Below, piece after piece: positions 10,100-22,639 of a DNA stretch of 64,000 bases; the stretch's first letter is position 1; every line of letters starts with the position of its first letter. This DNA is from Paraspadella gotoi (taxonomy: Eukaryota; Chaetognatha): positions 23,451,502-23,515,501 of the forward strand of contig CM119268.1 in assembly GCA_051294375.1 (NCBI GenBank). The letters run 5' to 3'. Position numbers and translations under genes: made by a program. The notes under the pieces were generated by a model. That model was given only the letters and a program-made list of their open reading frames with translations, was not told the DNA's origin and did no database searches.

Positions 10100-10345
10100 A
10101 TTATCTATGAAATTGGTAAAACCAATATAATAATTATCCAATCAATTAATAAATAAGCTATCCTGCCCCAAACTTTAGACAGGCTTTGGAGGTTTAAGGC
10201 CTCCATCACTGTTACAAGATAATGACATAGCAGGTCCCTGCTAGCTTTCAATCAAGACTCTCTCACATTCTCGTTTATTCACTCCCAGAATACCTGGCTC
10301 CACTATCAATGAAGTGGTATAATATTTGTGATATGTGATATAAAA
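10100..10345 (+). mobile_element. Family A dispersed repeat (right arm)
   Basis: Reads tatgaaattggtaaaaccaa, ataagctatcctgcccc, aggtttaaggcctccatcac, agcaggtccctgctagcttt and atcaatgaagtggtataata. It is the mirror of the left-arm copy and gives the clearest full-length order of the family. Confidence 0.75.
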
Positions 10346-10369
10346 TCGATAAATTAGTGATAATTTAAG

Positions 10370-10470
10370 GACGGACGGACGAACGGACAGACAGACAGAC
10401 TGACAGACAGACAGACCGACAAAGTGAATTATATAGTCGGGATCTGCTTATAAGCAGATCCGACTAAAAA
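10370..10470 (-). mobile_element. Family B copy in right arm
   Basis: (GACA)n, then ccgacaaagtgaattatatagtcgg, then gatctgcttataagcagatc and cgacta. The terminal hairpin here is nearly perfect. Confidence 0.7.
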
Positions 10471-11059
10471 AAATATGATTCATCACCTAGTATGGGATGC
10501 GAGGAAGAAGAACGAGAGAGAGAGGAGAGAGAGGATAGGAAGAGAGAAGCAACGAGTGTGAGAAAGCCAAGAAGAAAGAAAGAGAGATGAGAGAAGAGAG
10601 AGAAGAGAGAGAGAGAGAGGAGAGAGAGGAGAGAGAAGAGAGACACTGAGAGAGAGACAGAGAGAGAGTTGACATGAAATATTGATTTCTTTTGAAACAT
10701 CAATCTCGGAGCAACGCGTCTGAAGTGACGCCATCAGCGACTTTGGTGGTGAAAAGATGAAGCCCTATGGATCTCATAGTGGAGTCATAGTGAACTCATA
10801 GTAAAGTCATAGAGCAGTTAGAGTACGAACCATAGACTGGGAATTAAGTTTTATATTGAACCGAAGATTAAAACTAATCATTTTTTAACAAAAAAAAAAG
10901 AAATTGGGCAAATAATCGAAATGACATAAAAAGAAAGTAAACTAGAAATTGTAATGTAGAAAATCATATCTTTTTGTTAAGAAATTTTCAAATGTAGTAC
11001 ATATTTTTGGACAACTAGTATTGAACAGTATATGCGACGTCACTTCAAAAATATTAGGC

Positions 11060-11225
11060 TTTCTTTTCCAAAAGCGCCCCATTTCTTTTGGCTTTCTTTC
11101 CCAAAAGCACCCCATTTTTTTGGCTCTCTATTCCAAAAACGCCCTATTTCTTTTAGCTCTGATTTCCAAAAGCGCCCCATTTTTGTGGCCCTCTTTTCCA
11201 AAAGCGTCCGATTTCTTTTCCATAG
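11060..11225 (+). repeat. 33-bp minisatellite, right copy
   Basis: Five units of gctttcttttccaaaagcgc plus a ccatttcttttg end. The plus-strand frame gives five 11-residue units (LSFPKAPHFFW-type). The frame is bounded by stops and has no other domain. Confidence 0.8.
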
Positions 11226-11235
11226 TTCCTGAAAT

Positions 11236-11480
11236 AGCTGACTCTTGGGAAATGTGATCGAAAATTTCGTTGACTTTTTAGTTGCGCCGGGGTATTCCTA
11301 TGCAGTATGTGTCAAAAATACCCTGAAATACACAGGATAAAATGCAATGTGGCATAATTCCCCAAATAATAAGTAATTTTAGTTAAAACTTGGCAGACTG
11401 GTATGACTGAAAAAAAGAAATACGTGAGGGCCTGAGGTGAATTAAAGGTGAGTTAATCTTTTACTTATCTTCGGATTTAA
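11236..11480. other. Unassigned DNA beyond the right arm
   Basis: No gene or repeat family recognised. Confidence 0.6.
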
Positions 11481-11509
11481 TCGAAGACGACGACGATGAT
11501 GACGACGAA

Positions 11510-11563
<54 letters not shown>

Positions 11564-11637
11564 AAAGCAAGAGAAGGACTTTGGTGAGTCGACAATATCC
11601 CCGGAATTAACTTACCTTTCGTGACTAAACTGGGTGT

Positions 11638-11720
<83 letters not shown>
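11481..11720. repeat. (GAT/GAC)n and (GA)n microsatellites
   Basis: GAC/GAT array at about 11,483-11,563. An uninterrupted (GA)n array lies at 11,643-11,717, among the longest pure dinucleotide runs in the window. Confidence 0.95.
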
Positions 11721-11924
11721 CAAATCTCGGCTTTCGACACCGGATCTAAAATCGACGTGACTCTCTCAGTTTCTTTCGTATTTGAATTTAAAAAAAGAAA
11801 AAAAAACTGTTGCTTATAAAATATAAGATTTAAACTTAAAATATAAACGCAGATATAAACGCAGATCTTGACAAATTAAGGAAGACCTTGACCCCGATCT
11901 ATTACTTAAGGGAATAGTCCTTTC

Positions 11925-12110
11925 ATAAAATTGAAACATTCATTGAAATATTATACCATTTTATTTATAAGTCTTGATTAAAAGCTTGCATGTTTCTGTT
12001 ATGTCATTATCTTGTAAGAGTGATGGAGGCCTTAAACCACCATAGCCTGTCCAAAGTCAGGGGCAAAATAGCTTATTTATTAAATGAATAGATAACTTTT
12101 ATATTCGTTC
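11925..12110 (-). mobile_element. Family A dispersed repeat
   Basis: ggaatagtcctttcataaaa, attataccattttatttata, gagtgatggaggccttaaac, cagcc-type word tagcctgtccaaagtcaggg and atagcttatttattaaatga. Less diverged at the 3' end than the arm copies. Confidence 0.7.
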
Positions 12111-12590
12111 TATTTCTGTACCATGATCCCAAATTTAAACCCAAAATTTAACCAAAATCGATTGCAAAGGCTCAAATCAAATCCTTAACTCTAATCTAAC
12201 CTAATTTAACCTAATATCTAACCCTAATCTTGACACTAATCTCCAACCTAATCCATAACCTTTACCTCCAACCTAATCTAAAAAACTAAAAACTAGTTTT
12301 TAACCTAATTCAAAAATTAAAAAAAACGGGGCTTTTTGAAAAAAATTAGAACATATATTTTTGGCCTGTATAACTTAACTTATTTATCTCCCCGTCTTTC
12401 GTATATGTAAAATAAGTCTGTCCAAAGTCATGTACACTGTATCTTGTTTTATACTCTATATAAGAAGAAAAGAAAAAGAGATGAATAATTTAAACAAATC
12501 AAACTTTTTTCTAAAACAAAAGGTTAAAAAGTTATTATTATTAACAATCACAAGTTTATAAAAATTAAACAGAATATTTTCTGGTCGTCG
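12111..12590. repeat. Degenerate AACCTAATC-type tract and flank
   Basis: Positions 12,160-12,320 hold aaccctaatc / aacctaatt / caacctaatcc words in loose tandem. A ggggctttttgaaaaaaatt word at 12,329 resembles the 33-bp minisatellite of the inverted repeat. No gene. Confidence 0.5.
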
Positions 12591-12593
12591 AAT

Positions 12594-12655
12594 CAAAATA
12601 GAAGTCGACTCTTGATGCGCGTTTGGATATAAATAAGAGAGAGAGAGAGAGGAGA

Positions 12656-12691
<36 letters not shown>

Positions 12692-12891
12692 AAGAGAGAT
12701 AAAGAGAGAGAAGAGGAGAAGAGGGAGAGGAGAGAGAGAGAGAGGAAAGAGAGATAAAGGGCGAGAGAGAGGTGGAAGATAAAGGGGAGAGAGAGAACAA
12801 GACAGAGAGCGAGTCACTTTTTCTTTTGGGGCCTCGGGATTGCTCAAAAGAGGAAGTCCACTCTTGATGTGCGTTTGGATATGAATAAAAA

Positions 12892-12944
<53 letters not shown>

Positions 12945-13065
12945 TGAAGAGAGAGAGACGAGAGCAGAGAGAAGAGACGAGAGAGAAGGGAGAGAGAGGG
13001 AGAGTAGAGGCAGGAAATCAAGACAGAGAGCGAGTCACTTTTTCTTTTGGGGCCTCGGGATTGCT
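12594..13065. repeat. Tandem duplication of ~240 bp
   Basis: Two adjacent units each consist of tcttgatg(c/t)gcgtttggat, then an interrupted (GA)n block, then gagcgagtcactttttcttt and a ggggcctcgggattgct end. The GA part differs in length. The Ser/Leu-rich minus-strand frame across both units is a repeat translation. Confidence 0.85.
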
Positions 13066-13306
13066 GAGCCACTTACCTGTCGTTGGTTCCGACGTCGAGA
13101 GATGAATGAGACTAATTTTCTCTTTCGCCGCTAGAGGAGGGAATTTGTTGTTGTTGTTGTTGTTGTTGTTAATGTTCATGCTGTACTACCTTTGTTGAAC
13201 CTGCTGTTGTACTCTTTAGAGCTGCATTTGGTCGGAGAATAAAAATCATTTTTAATTATTAGTATAATTTTAATTTTAAATCAAGTTATGTATGTAACCC
13301 CAAAAA
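13066..13306. other. Unassigned DNA with short (GTT)n
   Basis: A (TTG)n run lies at 13,146-13,171. Nothing else recognised. Confidence 0.6.

Positions 13307-13390
<84 letters not shown>
13307..13390. repeat. (ATCT)n microsatellite
   Basis: About 21 perfect ATCT units. Confidence 0.98.
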
Positions 13391-13805
13391 GACAAGAAAA
13401 AACGAAGGTTCGCGTTTTCATTGTTTGTTTTGTTATATTATATCTTGTATATATATATTCTGTAAAGGGAAACCAAGGAATTCATCAAATTTTAACTACT
13501 TATTGGAAATGTAAGCCTTTTTTACATTCACTTCCAGATTACATCCTTAACATTTGTTCCTATTTCCGTATGTAATTCGCGATTGAGAAGAAGCTTAATC
13601 CCTCGTCTCGTCTATCAGTTTCAGATTACATCCCTCGGATCTCTTCCAATTTCCGTATGTGATTCTGAATCGAGGAGCCGCTTAATCCCTCGTCTCTTCG
13701 ATCATTTCCGCGTCATTTGTTTGTCCGACGAAATCAGCAAAAAGATGTCACTATTTTGTCATCATTGTCTTTGTCGTTGTCGTCGTCGTCGTTGTTGTAA
13801 ATTTA
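13391..13805. repeat. Unassigned DNA with a ~90-bp diverged direct repeat
   Basis: tatttccgtatgtaattcgc with a later ttaatccctcgtctcgt recurs about 90 bases on as aatttccgtatgtgattctg with ttaatccctcgtctctt (13,560-13,615 and 13,648-13,705). No gene. Confidence 0.55.
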
Positions 13806-13809
13806 TCTA

Positions 13810-14030
13810 TTCATTTAATTATAAGCTCTCTTGTCCCTGACTTTGGACAGGCTTTGGTGGTTTAAGGCCTCCATCACTCTTACAACATAATGACTTAGCA
13901 GGTCCCTGCAAGCTTTCAATCAAGACTCTCTCACAGTCTTGTTTATTCACTCCCAGTGCACTTGGCTTCCCTATCAATGAAGTGGTATAATATTTCAAAG
14001 AATGTTTAAATTGTATGAAAAGTATTAAAA
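13810..14030 (+). mobile_element. Family A dispersed repeat
   Basis: cttgtccctgactttggaca, ggtttaaggcctccatcact, agcaggtccctgcaagcttt and caatgaagtggtataatatt. One of the best-preserved copies. Confidence 0.75.
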
Positions 14031-14279
14031 GTATTAGATGGGTAATACTATATTGTACTCCGCACTAGCATCAAAATATAATGAATATGAAAATTATCCA
14101 TTCAGTCAATTAATATCATCTTCGTTGTCATCATTGTCGTTTTTACCAAATCGTCGGTTTGGACTTAAGATTTATTAGATTTACTAGATTTGGTAGATTT
14201 AGTGGGATTTTTTTTCCAATTCACAAGTTAGTTTTTTGTTTTCACTGACCTCACGGTCCTTGTTTTCACTCAGCGAAGC

Positions 14280-14297
14280 GTGAAATCTCATCGTCAA

Positions 14298-14339
<42 letters not shown>

Positions 14340-14488
14340 CCTTGATATAACAACGAACAGACCTTGTCTTCTTTTCTACGATGCGCAAAAAAGATGAGAA
14401 AAAAGAAAAGAAAAAAAAAAGAAAAGAAAAAGAATATTCCTATTTTTTTCGCGTAATCGTTCGGAACCGAACCAGGCACGCACGGACC

Positions 14489-14582
<94 letters not shown>
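14280..14582. repeat. (GAC)n and long (GA)n arrays
   Basis: (GAC)n at 14,298-14,339. An uninterrupted (GA)n of about 90 bases lies at 14,491-14,580. Confidence 0.97.
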
Positions 14583-14583
<1 letters not shown>

Positions 14584-15280
14584 GCTTTAATTATCATTCT
14601 TTATTTCCCAATTTGAGATTTTTTTTTCTTTCGGTTTTTTCTTTTGTTTCTTTTATTCTTTTGTTTCGTCAAAAAAATTCTCTTTGTTTTTCTTTTTGTT
14701 TCTTTGTTTTATTCTTAGTTTCTGAATTTTCTTTTTCTAACTTTTCCTCATTAAAATCGGAATAAAACTTTCGACTTTCATTTTGTCATCGTCGTCGTCG
14801 TCGTCGTCGTCGACGTCGTCGTCGTTATCGTTTTATTTGTTGTTGACTTCTTAGGTTTTAATGTTTTTGTTTTTTATTGTTGTTTTGTTATTGTTTTTTA
14901 TGTAGTTGAGTCTGTAAAATATCCTATCATTTATTTTTTTAAATTTTATTTCATTTATCTCATTTGAGTTTATGACATTTTATTATTTTCTTTCATTTAA
15001 CTTTTTAATTTTTTGGATTTATTTCATTTCATTTCAATTCGTTTCATTTCATTTCATTTCAATTTGTTTCAATTCATTTCAGTTTTTTTCCATTTCGTTT
15101 TATGAAATTGGTTCAATTAATTTATTTTTATTTTCAATTTATTAAATTCAATATGTATACGTTTTATTTCATTTTTTTTACTCTTTAATTCCTCTTTTAT
15201 TTATTATTTTTTTCGTTTTGCTCAATTTTACTTTTCCCCTCAATTAATAAACAATGGAATTTAACCTCTTGATTACATTT
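14583..15280. repeat. T-rich DNA with (GTC)n and (ATTTC)n
   Basis: (GTC)n at about 14,788-14,825 and loose (ATTTC)n at 15,020-15,085. The rest is a T-rich strand. No gene. Confidence 0.8.
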
Positions 15281-15295
15281 TTCGTCATCGTCGTT

Positions 15296-15329
<34 letters not shown>

Positions 15330-15926
15330 GAAGTCGTCATCTTTTGTCTCGATTCAACGGAATTCTTGAAGACGTTGACTCCCATCCTCCTCCTCTTCCT
15401 CTTCCTCCTCCTCCTCTTCCTCATCCAGCGACGACAGATGCTCTTTTGTCTTTCGAATAAAAAAGAGGTCGAAAGTGGGACGCGAACTCGGGACTTTCCC
15501 AACGTCGATTCTGTGGGAAATCGGAATTTTTTTTCTCCTTTTTTTATTTATTTGTTGTTTAACAATAGAGACGAAAGAGACGACGACGACAAACGACGAC
15601 GACGACGACGACGACGACGACAAAGAAGACGAGGAATATCAGTGACGTTTTCAAGGCTTCAAAAATCTCGAAAGAGTCGAAAGTAAAATTCCGATAAAAA
15701 TGACGCAACAATTGAGAGGAAGAATACGGCACGACGACTATGAGCGCTGACGACGACGACGACGTGACGACGACGAACCGACGAAGACGACGACGACGAG
15801 AGTTCAGAATTCATCGATTTGGGCGAAAAAGAAAATTAGCTTATTTTATTTCCTCCAAACTTGAGGGGCGTCACGCTGGAATAAAAAAATGGTGGAGAGA
15901 GAGGAGAGAGAGAGAGAGAAGATGAG

Positions 15927-15959
<33 letters not shown>

Positions 15960-16165
15960 GAAGAGGAGAAGAGGGGAGAGAGAGGAGAGAGAGTGAGAGA
16001 GGAGGGGGAGAGAGAGGAGTGGAGCAGGAGCGAGAAACGAAAAAGAAAAGAGAAGACGCGCGAGACAGAGAGAGACATGAGATGAGAGAGAGAGAGAGAG
16101 AGAGGAGAGAGAGGAGAGAGAGAGAGAGAGCGAGGGAGAGAGAGAGAGAGGAAAGTGACGAACAT
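15281..16165. repeat. (GTC)n, (GAC)n and interrupted (GA)n cluster
   Basis: GTC at 15,285-15,325, TCC-rich at 15,383-15,420, GAC at 15,577-15,620 and 15,748-15,802, and GA blocks at 15,893-16,160. Open frames here are Asp, Ser, Arg/Glu or Leu/Ser runs on both strands at once, the mark of simple repeats. Confidence 0.9.
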
Positions 16166-16204
16166 TTCAAATCGATTGGGAATTGGATTAAGGAACGGAT
16201 GGAA

Positions 16205-16210
16205 ACAAAA

Positions 16211-16275
<65 letters not shown>
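16205..16275. repeat. (CT)n microsatellite
   Basis: Pure CT array of about 60 bases. A 25-base poly-A run follows at 16,379-16,403. Confidence 0.97.
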
Positions 16276-16276
<1 letters not shown>

Positions 16277-16619
16277 TCTCCTCTCTCTCTTCTCTCTTTC
16301 GAGTCACAACTCGGATTGTGATTCAGTGAACCGGCGAGGACCGCGCGTAACTCCTTTCGTGATTCCGTGTTGACGCAAAAAAAAAAAAAAAAAAAAAAAA
16401 AAACGAGAGCGAATCTCGTGATTCAGAGTCACATGACTTTGACACTGACTTTCTGATCACGTGACTTTCTGATAAAGAATATTTAGGACAGTAATTTTAA
16501 TCATAAAATTTTTTGATTCTAAACATACATCGCTTTCTTCGTCGCAACATGTCGATCATCACATATCATTCATCATTACATCAAATCTCATCATCATCTC
16601 ATCCATCATCATCATATCA

Positions 16620-16657
<38 letters not shown>

Positions 16658-17221
16658 TTTAACAAAAAAAGAAAAAAAGGAAAAAAAAAATCCTGTTGAT
16701 TCAACTCAGGAATCAGTTCGTCTCCCTCTTTCTCTCCTCCCTTCCTCTCCTCCTCCTCCTCCTCCTCCCCCCTCTACTTAAAGCCAATTGTTGCATCCAA
16801 GGTTCCCCCTTCAAACAAAAAAAAAAAAAAAAAAGAAAGAAAATATACTTCCATCCCCGGAGCATCCTGCTCTTCCTCTTCTTTCTCCTATTGATAAAGC
16901 ATTAATCGATCCTCTTCTTTCGATCCGCCTCCTCAATTCATCCTCGATTTTTTTCTTTCTTTCTTTCTTTCTGTCTCACTTTCCTTTTTTTTTTCTTTCT
17001 GTCTCACTTTCCTTTTTTTCTTTCTTTCTTTCTTTCTTCTTCTTTCTTGTCTCACTTTCCTTTTTTTTCTTTCTTTCTTCTTTCTTTCTTTCTTTCTTTT
17101 TTTCTCTCTTTTCTACTAACCTTTTTCCCGATTTCGAAAATACTTTCTATTTCTTTTCTCGCGATTTTCTTTCAATTTTTCTCTTTTTTTTTTCTTTTTT
17201 GTCTTTCCTTTTCTTTCTTTT

Positions 17222-17266
<45 letters not shown>

Positions 17267-17397
17267 TTTTACTTTCTTTATTTCTTTCTTTATTTTTTTT
17301 CTCCTTTTCTTCGCGTCTCTTACATTTTCTTTCATTCCATTTTTTATTCACAAACTTCTCGATCCGGTTTTGGGTTTATTCCATTCATCTCTCTCTC

Positions 17398-17461
<64 letters not shown>

Positions 17462-17574
17462 TTCAATTTTCCTCCCCAAGGCCGGGGCGTCATCACGCCG
17501 CGGCATGACCGCCACGCATGCGAAAAGGTCAGCTTCCTTCTTAACATTCCTCTCTCAGTTTTCTTTTCTTTGAA

Positions 17575-17575
<1 letters not shown>
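16276..17575. repeat. (ATC)n, (TTTC)n and (CT)n pyrimidine domain
   Basis: (ATC)n at 16,600-16,660. An almost unbroken pyrimidine strand runs from 16,935 to 17,340 with a long (TTTC)n at 17,213-17,264. (CT)n at 17,389-17,460. A 261-residue frame spans this because pyrimidine-only DNA has no stop codons. It is not supported as a gene. Confidence 0.9.
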
Positions 17576-18860
<1,285 letters not shown>

Positions 18861-19225
18861 ATACCCTCAAGGTGCAACAATAACAACAAAAAACAAAAAT
18901 AGAAAGATAGTGTGAAATTTTTATTTGTTACGAGATAATTTATCGGTTGTTTGATGCCCTTTATATTATTGAATTCGTATTTTTGTCGCTTAAGAAGTAT
19001 CTGATTGATCAAGTATTTTAAACGTAGCTCGCTGATTGGTCAGTCCTTATGACTGCTCCTAACCCAAAGGTCTAAAGGAGACGTGCTTACCTAAAACTAT
19101 GAGGATAACTTACCAATGATTCTTGAAAGTCGGTAAGCATTTAAGAAAAGTCATTTTTGTAATTTTATGGTTGGTTAATTTGATTATTTTTAATACGTTT
19201 TGTCTCTTGTTATGTTTAGAAATAG
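18861..19225. other. Unassigned DNA
   Basis: No gene or repeat recognised. Confidence 0.6.
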
Positions 19226-19227
19226 TC

Positions 19228-19385
19228 TCCCAACGACTTGCTGTATGTCTACCCTCGACTTGCTTTATGTCTCCCTACGACTTGCTGTATGTCTGCCCTC
19301 GACTTACTGTATGTATCGCTTCGACTTGCTGTATGTCTTCTCTCGACTTGCTGTATATCTCTCTCTCCGACTTGCTTTACGTCTC
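19228..19385 (+). repeat. 22-bp minisatellite, seven units
   Basis: Units of cgacttgctgtatgtctacc plus ct, with changes mainly in the last eight bases. Since 22 is not a multiple of three, the three frames rotate through the same peptide, and all three stay open for 60-95 residues. That explains three overlapping frames without a gene. Confidence 0.9.
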
Positions 19386-19485
19386 ACGCTCATGTAAATT
19401 TTACGTGTAATTTTACATGTAATGTTTACATATTTAATATAAGTTATGAAATTTATTACTTCGAATTTGAATAAATGAAAAGCAA

Positions 19486-19609
19486 GTCAGAATACACTAG
19501 CACGCTCACGGCGTTACCTGGAAATATCCAAGAAAGAACGAAAAAGAAAGAAAAACTGACAAAGAAAGAAAGACAGAAAGAAAGAAAGAAAAAAAGAAAG
19601 AAAGAAAAA

Positions 19610-19653
<44 letters not shown>

Positions 19654-19968
19654 AAAAGAGAATAAAAAAGTTGGTCTCCGCTCAGGGAGTAACACAGTCG
19701 TGTGATTCTTGGAGATTAAACTCAGAAACATCTTTGCTTAGACGGAAAATGGAGGGAGGCGGGAAAAGAGGGCAAAAGATAAGAAAGAGAAGAAAAGAAA
19801 AGAAAAGAAAAGGGAAAAGAAAGGACAGAGATAGAAAAAAGAATAAAGAAAGGAAAGGAAAGGAAAGTAAAGAAAAGATAGAAATGATAGAGAGAGAGAG
19901 TAACTTTTAGAATATTTCAGCAACATACATTAAATTTTTTAAAGATTTTTGAATCACCATTATTCATT

Positions 19969-20010
<42 letters not shown>

Positions 20011-20375
20011 GTCGTCGTCTTCATCATCATCATGCATCATCATCATCATCATCATCATCATCGAATGTAGGAATCCAGTTTTCACGATTTCCGATTTTTG
20101 GCGCCGAGAAAATTATGACGACGACGACGACGACGACGACGAAATTTGTTTTTCTTTTCTCAATTTTTTATTGTTCAAGAATCCAAATTTTTTTTTAGAG
20201 TCTTGTCAAGATTAAATTCATTTTAATCGTTTTATGCTTGTTATCATAATCATATTTTTCTTTAATAAAAAAAAATTAAACTAAATTATAGAATGAAAGC
20301 AAAAAATTTTGAAAAAAAAGTAATAAGGTTCAAAGCGGAAATCGAAAAAAAGTCAACAATTTTTGATCTGAAGAG
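19486..20375 (+). repeat. Duplicated locus, uninterrupted copy
   Basis: Contains cgttacctggaaatatccaa, a (GAAA)n block, ggtctccgctcagggagtaa, a second purine block, aacttttagaatatttcag, (ATC)n, a gacgatttccgattttt-type segment and an AT-rich end. The same order is repeated at 20,401-20,820 and 24,662-25,070, where it is split by an LTR element. It ends at an N gap. Confidence 0.9.
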
Positions 20376-20400
20376 NNNNNNNNNNNNNNNNNNNNNNNNN
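20376..20400. other. 25-N gap
   Basis: Joins two contigs that overlap in sequence by about 900 bases. Probable unmerged haplotypes. Confidence 0.99.
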
Positions 20401-20820
20401 AAAGGAGAGATCGCTCATGGCGTTACTGGAAATATCCAAAGAAAGAACGAAAAAGAAAGAAAAAACTGACAAAGAAAGAAAAACAGAAGAAAGAGAAAAA
20501 AAGAAAGAAAGAAAAGAAAGAAAGAAAGAAAGAAAGAAAGAAAAAGAAAGAAAAAGAGAAAAAAAAGTTGGTCTCCGCTCAGGGAGTAACACAGTCGTGT
20601 GATTCTTGGAGATTAAACTCAGAGAACGTCCTTTGCTAGACGGAAGAAATGGAGGGAGGCGGGAAAGGGCAAAAGATAAGAAAGAGAGAAAAGAAAGAAA
20701 AGAAAAGGGAAAAAAGGACAGAGATAGGAAAAAAGAATAAAGAAAGGAAAGGAAAGGAAAGTAAAGAAAGATAGAAATGATAGAGAAGAAGTAACTTTTA
20801 GAATATTTCAGCAACAATAC
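20401..20820 (+). repeat. Duplicated locus, interrupted copy, left part
   Basis: Matches 19,500-19,928 with frequent single-base indels. It ends in the candidate target duplication AATAC (20,816-20,820). Confidence 0.9.
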
Positions 20821-21217
20821 CATGCAACGGAATGGATCGATCAAACGACTTGGTTGGCCTAGTGATGTGATTGCTCGACTCCTTCACTGAATCATCAGAA
20901 TGCCGACGAATCACAGGACCGTTAATTCAACCTTAGAATGACCAATGACGCGAAGCAGAGGACCGACGGAGGGATTGATGTCATAAATGCTCAGAGAGCT
21001 TCTAGGCATTCAGCCTGTTACACCTAACCAAAGAAGGAACCTTCTCAATAATTATTGAACATTTAATATTGTCCATCACCTTTGTCTTAACCTTGTTATC
21101 GTGTCATCGTTACCTATGTTCATCACCTAGTCATTGTCCGTCATTAATAAACTATTGTCACACACAAAATACTTGCCACTTATTTAATTACCCACGTTAT
21201 TTGACTAAACGTCAACG
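20821..21217 (+). repeat. 5' LTR
   Basis: Begins catgcaacggaatgg, contains acttggttggcctagtg, a caataattattgaacattta segment and attaataaactattgtcaca (possible AATAAA region), and ends actaaacgtcaacg. It does not obey the TG...CA rule exactly, so the ends could be off by a few bases. Confidence 0.8.
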
Positions 21218-21236
21218 TGGTTGCATCGTCGTGAAT
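21218..21236 (+). promoter_or_regulatory. Candidate primer binding site
   Basis: TGGTTGCATCGTCGTGAAT directly follows the LTR. TGG complements a tRNA 3' CCA end. The tRNA partner was not identified. Confidence 0.45.
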
Positions 21237-22639
21237 CGCTCCCACTCCTTCCGCGGAAGAGACTTAATTGAAAAGTACTACGATATCGCTATCAAAAACT
21301 ACGCATAGTCGCTACTCGAAAAACTACGCTAGCCCTAAACTCGGAAAATTACGTCAATCCCGTTCCCGGAAAATCCTTTCAATCCGCAAGAAATAATTCA
21401 AAAATAAAAAAAAAGATAAACAAAAACCGCGAAACAAAAAAAAATTAATACAAAGTTCCTCTTCACGGCCCCTTCTTAAATAATTAAGGATTAAAACACT
21501 TTTTTGTTTGCGAAATCAGGAGTGCGTACTAAGGTAGCCTGAGTACAAAAAAAAACAAAAAAACAAAAAAACGCCAAAAAAAAAACAATAAAAAAAAAAA
21601 TCTCTCCGCTCAACCAAATAAAGGACATAAATTGGAAAATTTGTGTTTCCCTAACTTTCCAAACCGATACCCTCGTTCTAAAATTCAAGCAAAAAACCAA
21701 TTCAAGCTCTCCCACGCTCTCTCTTGCCTCGTGCTTGGACTACGTCGTCACGTGACCCCAGCATCCCTCCACAAAGAATCGAATCGAACGCTTTTCCTCG
21801 CTCTACTCTCGCAAATCCTCGCTGCCAGTCCCATCGCTCTTGACCGAATCCGAGAGAAAAATCGTAAAAGATCTATCGATCGTCTTTCTCTCTCCCTCTC
21901 CTCTCTTCTCTCTCTCTCTCTCCTCTCGAACCCCTCAAAAACAATAAAATGAAAACAAATCATTTAAATAAAATGGCCAAGGACAGTAAAAAAATGGTCA
22001 ATTTGAAACTGCGCCATCCGCAGGCTTATTACTTACCCACCACGCCCTATTCCTATTCCCACGCCAACAGAGCCAATGAATGATGAAATGATTTCTAAAG
22101 AGATGCGACCTTATATATCAGGTATTATTAGGCCCTACCTAAACATTTTGATGGACCGCAACACGGGATAGTAAAGCTTATTCAAAAATAAATTAACTCA
22201 TGAAGGCTCGAACTTTCATTTAGGAGCCCAAGTACCTCATATACGCTCACAGTTGAATAAAAACCCAACCCCTTGGAAAATGGACATTGTAACCTATTCA
22301 ATCAAAGTCAAAACTCCACAAATTTGAAACCTGTTAATTTAATTCGGCCAGAAAGGAATTATGAATGTCTACACATAAAAAGTGTTAAATGAAATTGAAG
22401 ATGGAGAAGATTTTTAAAGCAGAATTTGAGCGCTTATCTGCGAGAAAAAGGAAGAAAAGAAAAAGGTTGAACAAGAGGGGAAAGTGAGAAGAAAAATAAC
22501 AGATAAAAAAAGAAAAGAGAAGCAAATGCGAAAGAAAGAGATGAAGATTTTTCAAAAGTGAAGAGGAATGAAAAAGAAAATTGGGAAAGAATTTGAAAAT
22601 TAATAACAAGACAAGAATGGAAATGAATTGAAACCTTTA

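Larger units (their letters stand above)
8806..11235 (-). repeat. Right arm of the ~6.1 kb inverted repeat
   Basis: Reverse-complement counterpart of 5,133-7,610. The outer boundary is sharp near 11,232, where the last 33-bp unit stops matching. Beyond it, 11,236 onward does not resemble the sequence left of 5,133. This argues against a simple mis-oriented allele of the whole region and leaves a segmental or transposon-borne inverted duplication possible. Confidence 0.85.

Noticed and set aside
12160-12320. Telomeric repeat
   Set aside because: The AACCCTAATC words are degenerate and not in a regular array, and similar words recur inside the inverted-repeat arms.
16788-17573. 261-residue open frame rich in Phe, Ser and Leu
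   Set aside because: The DNA is a pyrimidine-only strand of TTTC and CT repeats, which rarely contains stops. No domain or normal codon use.
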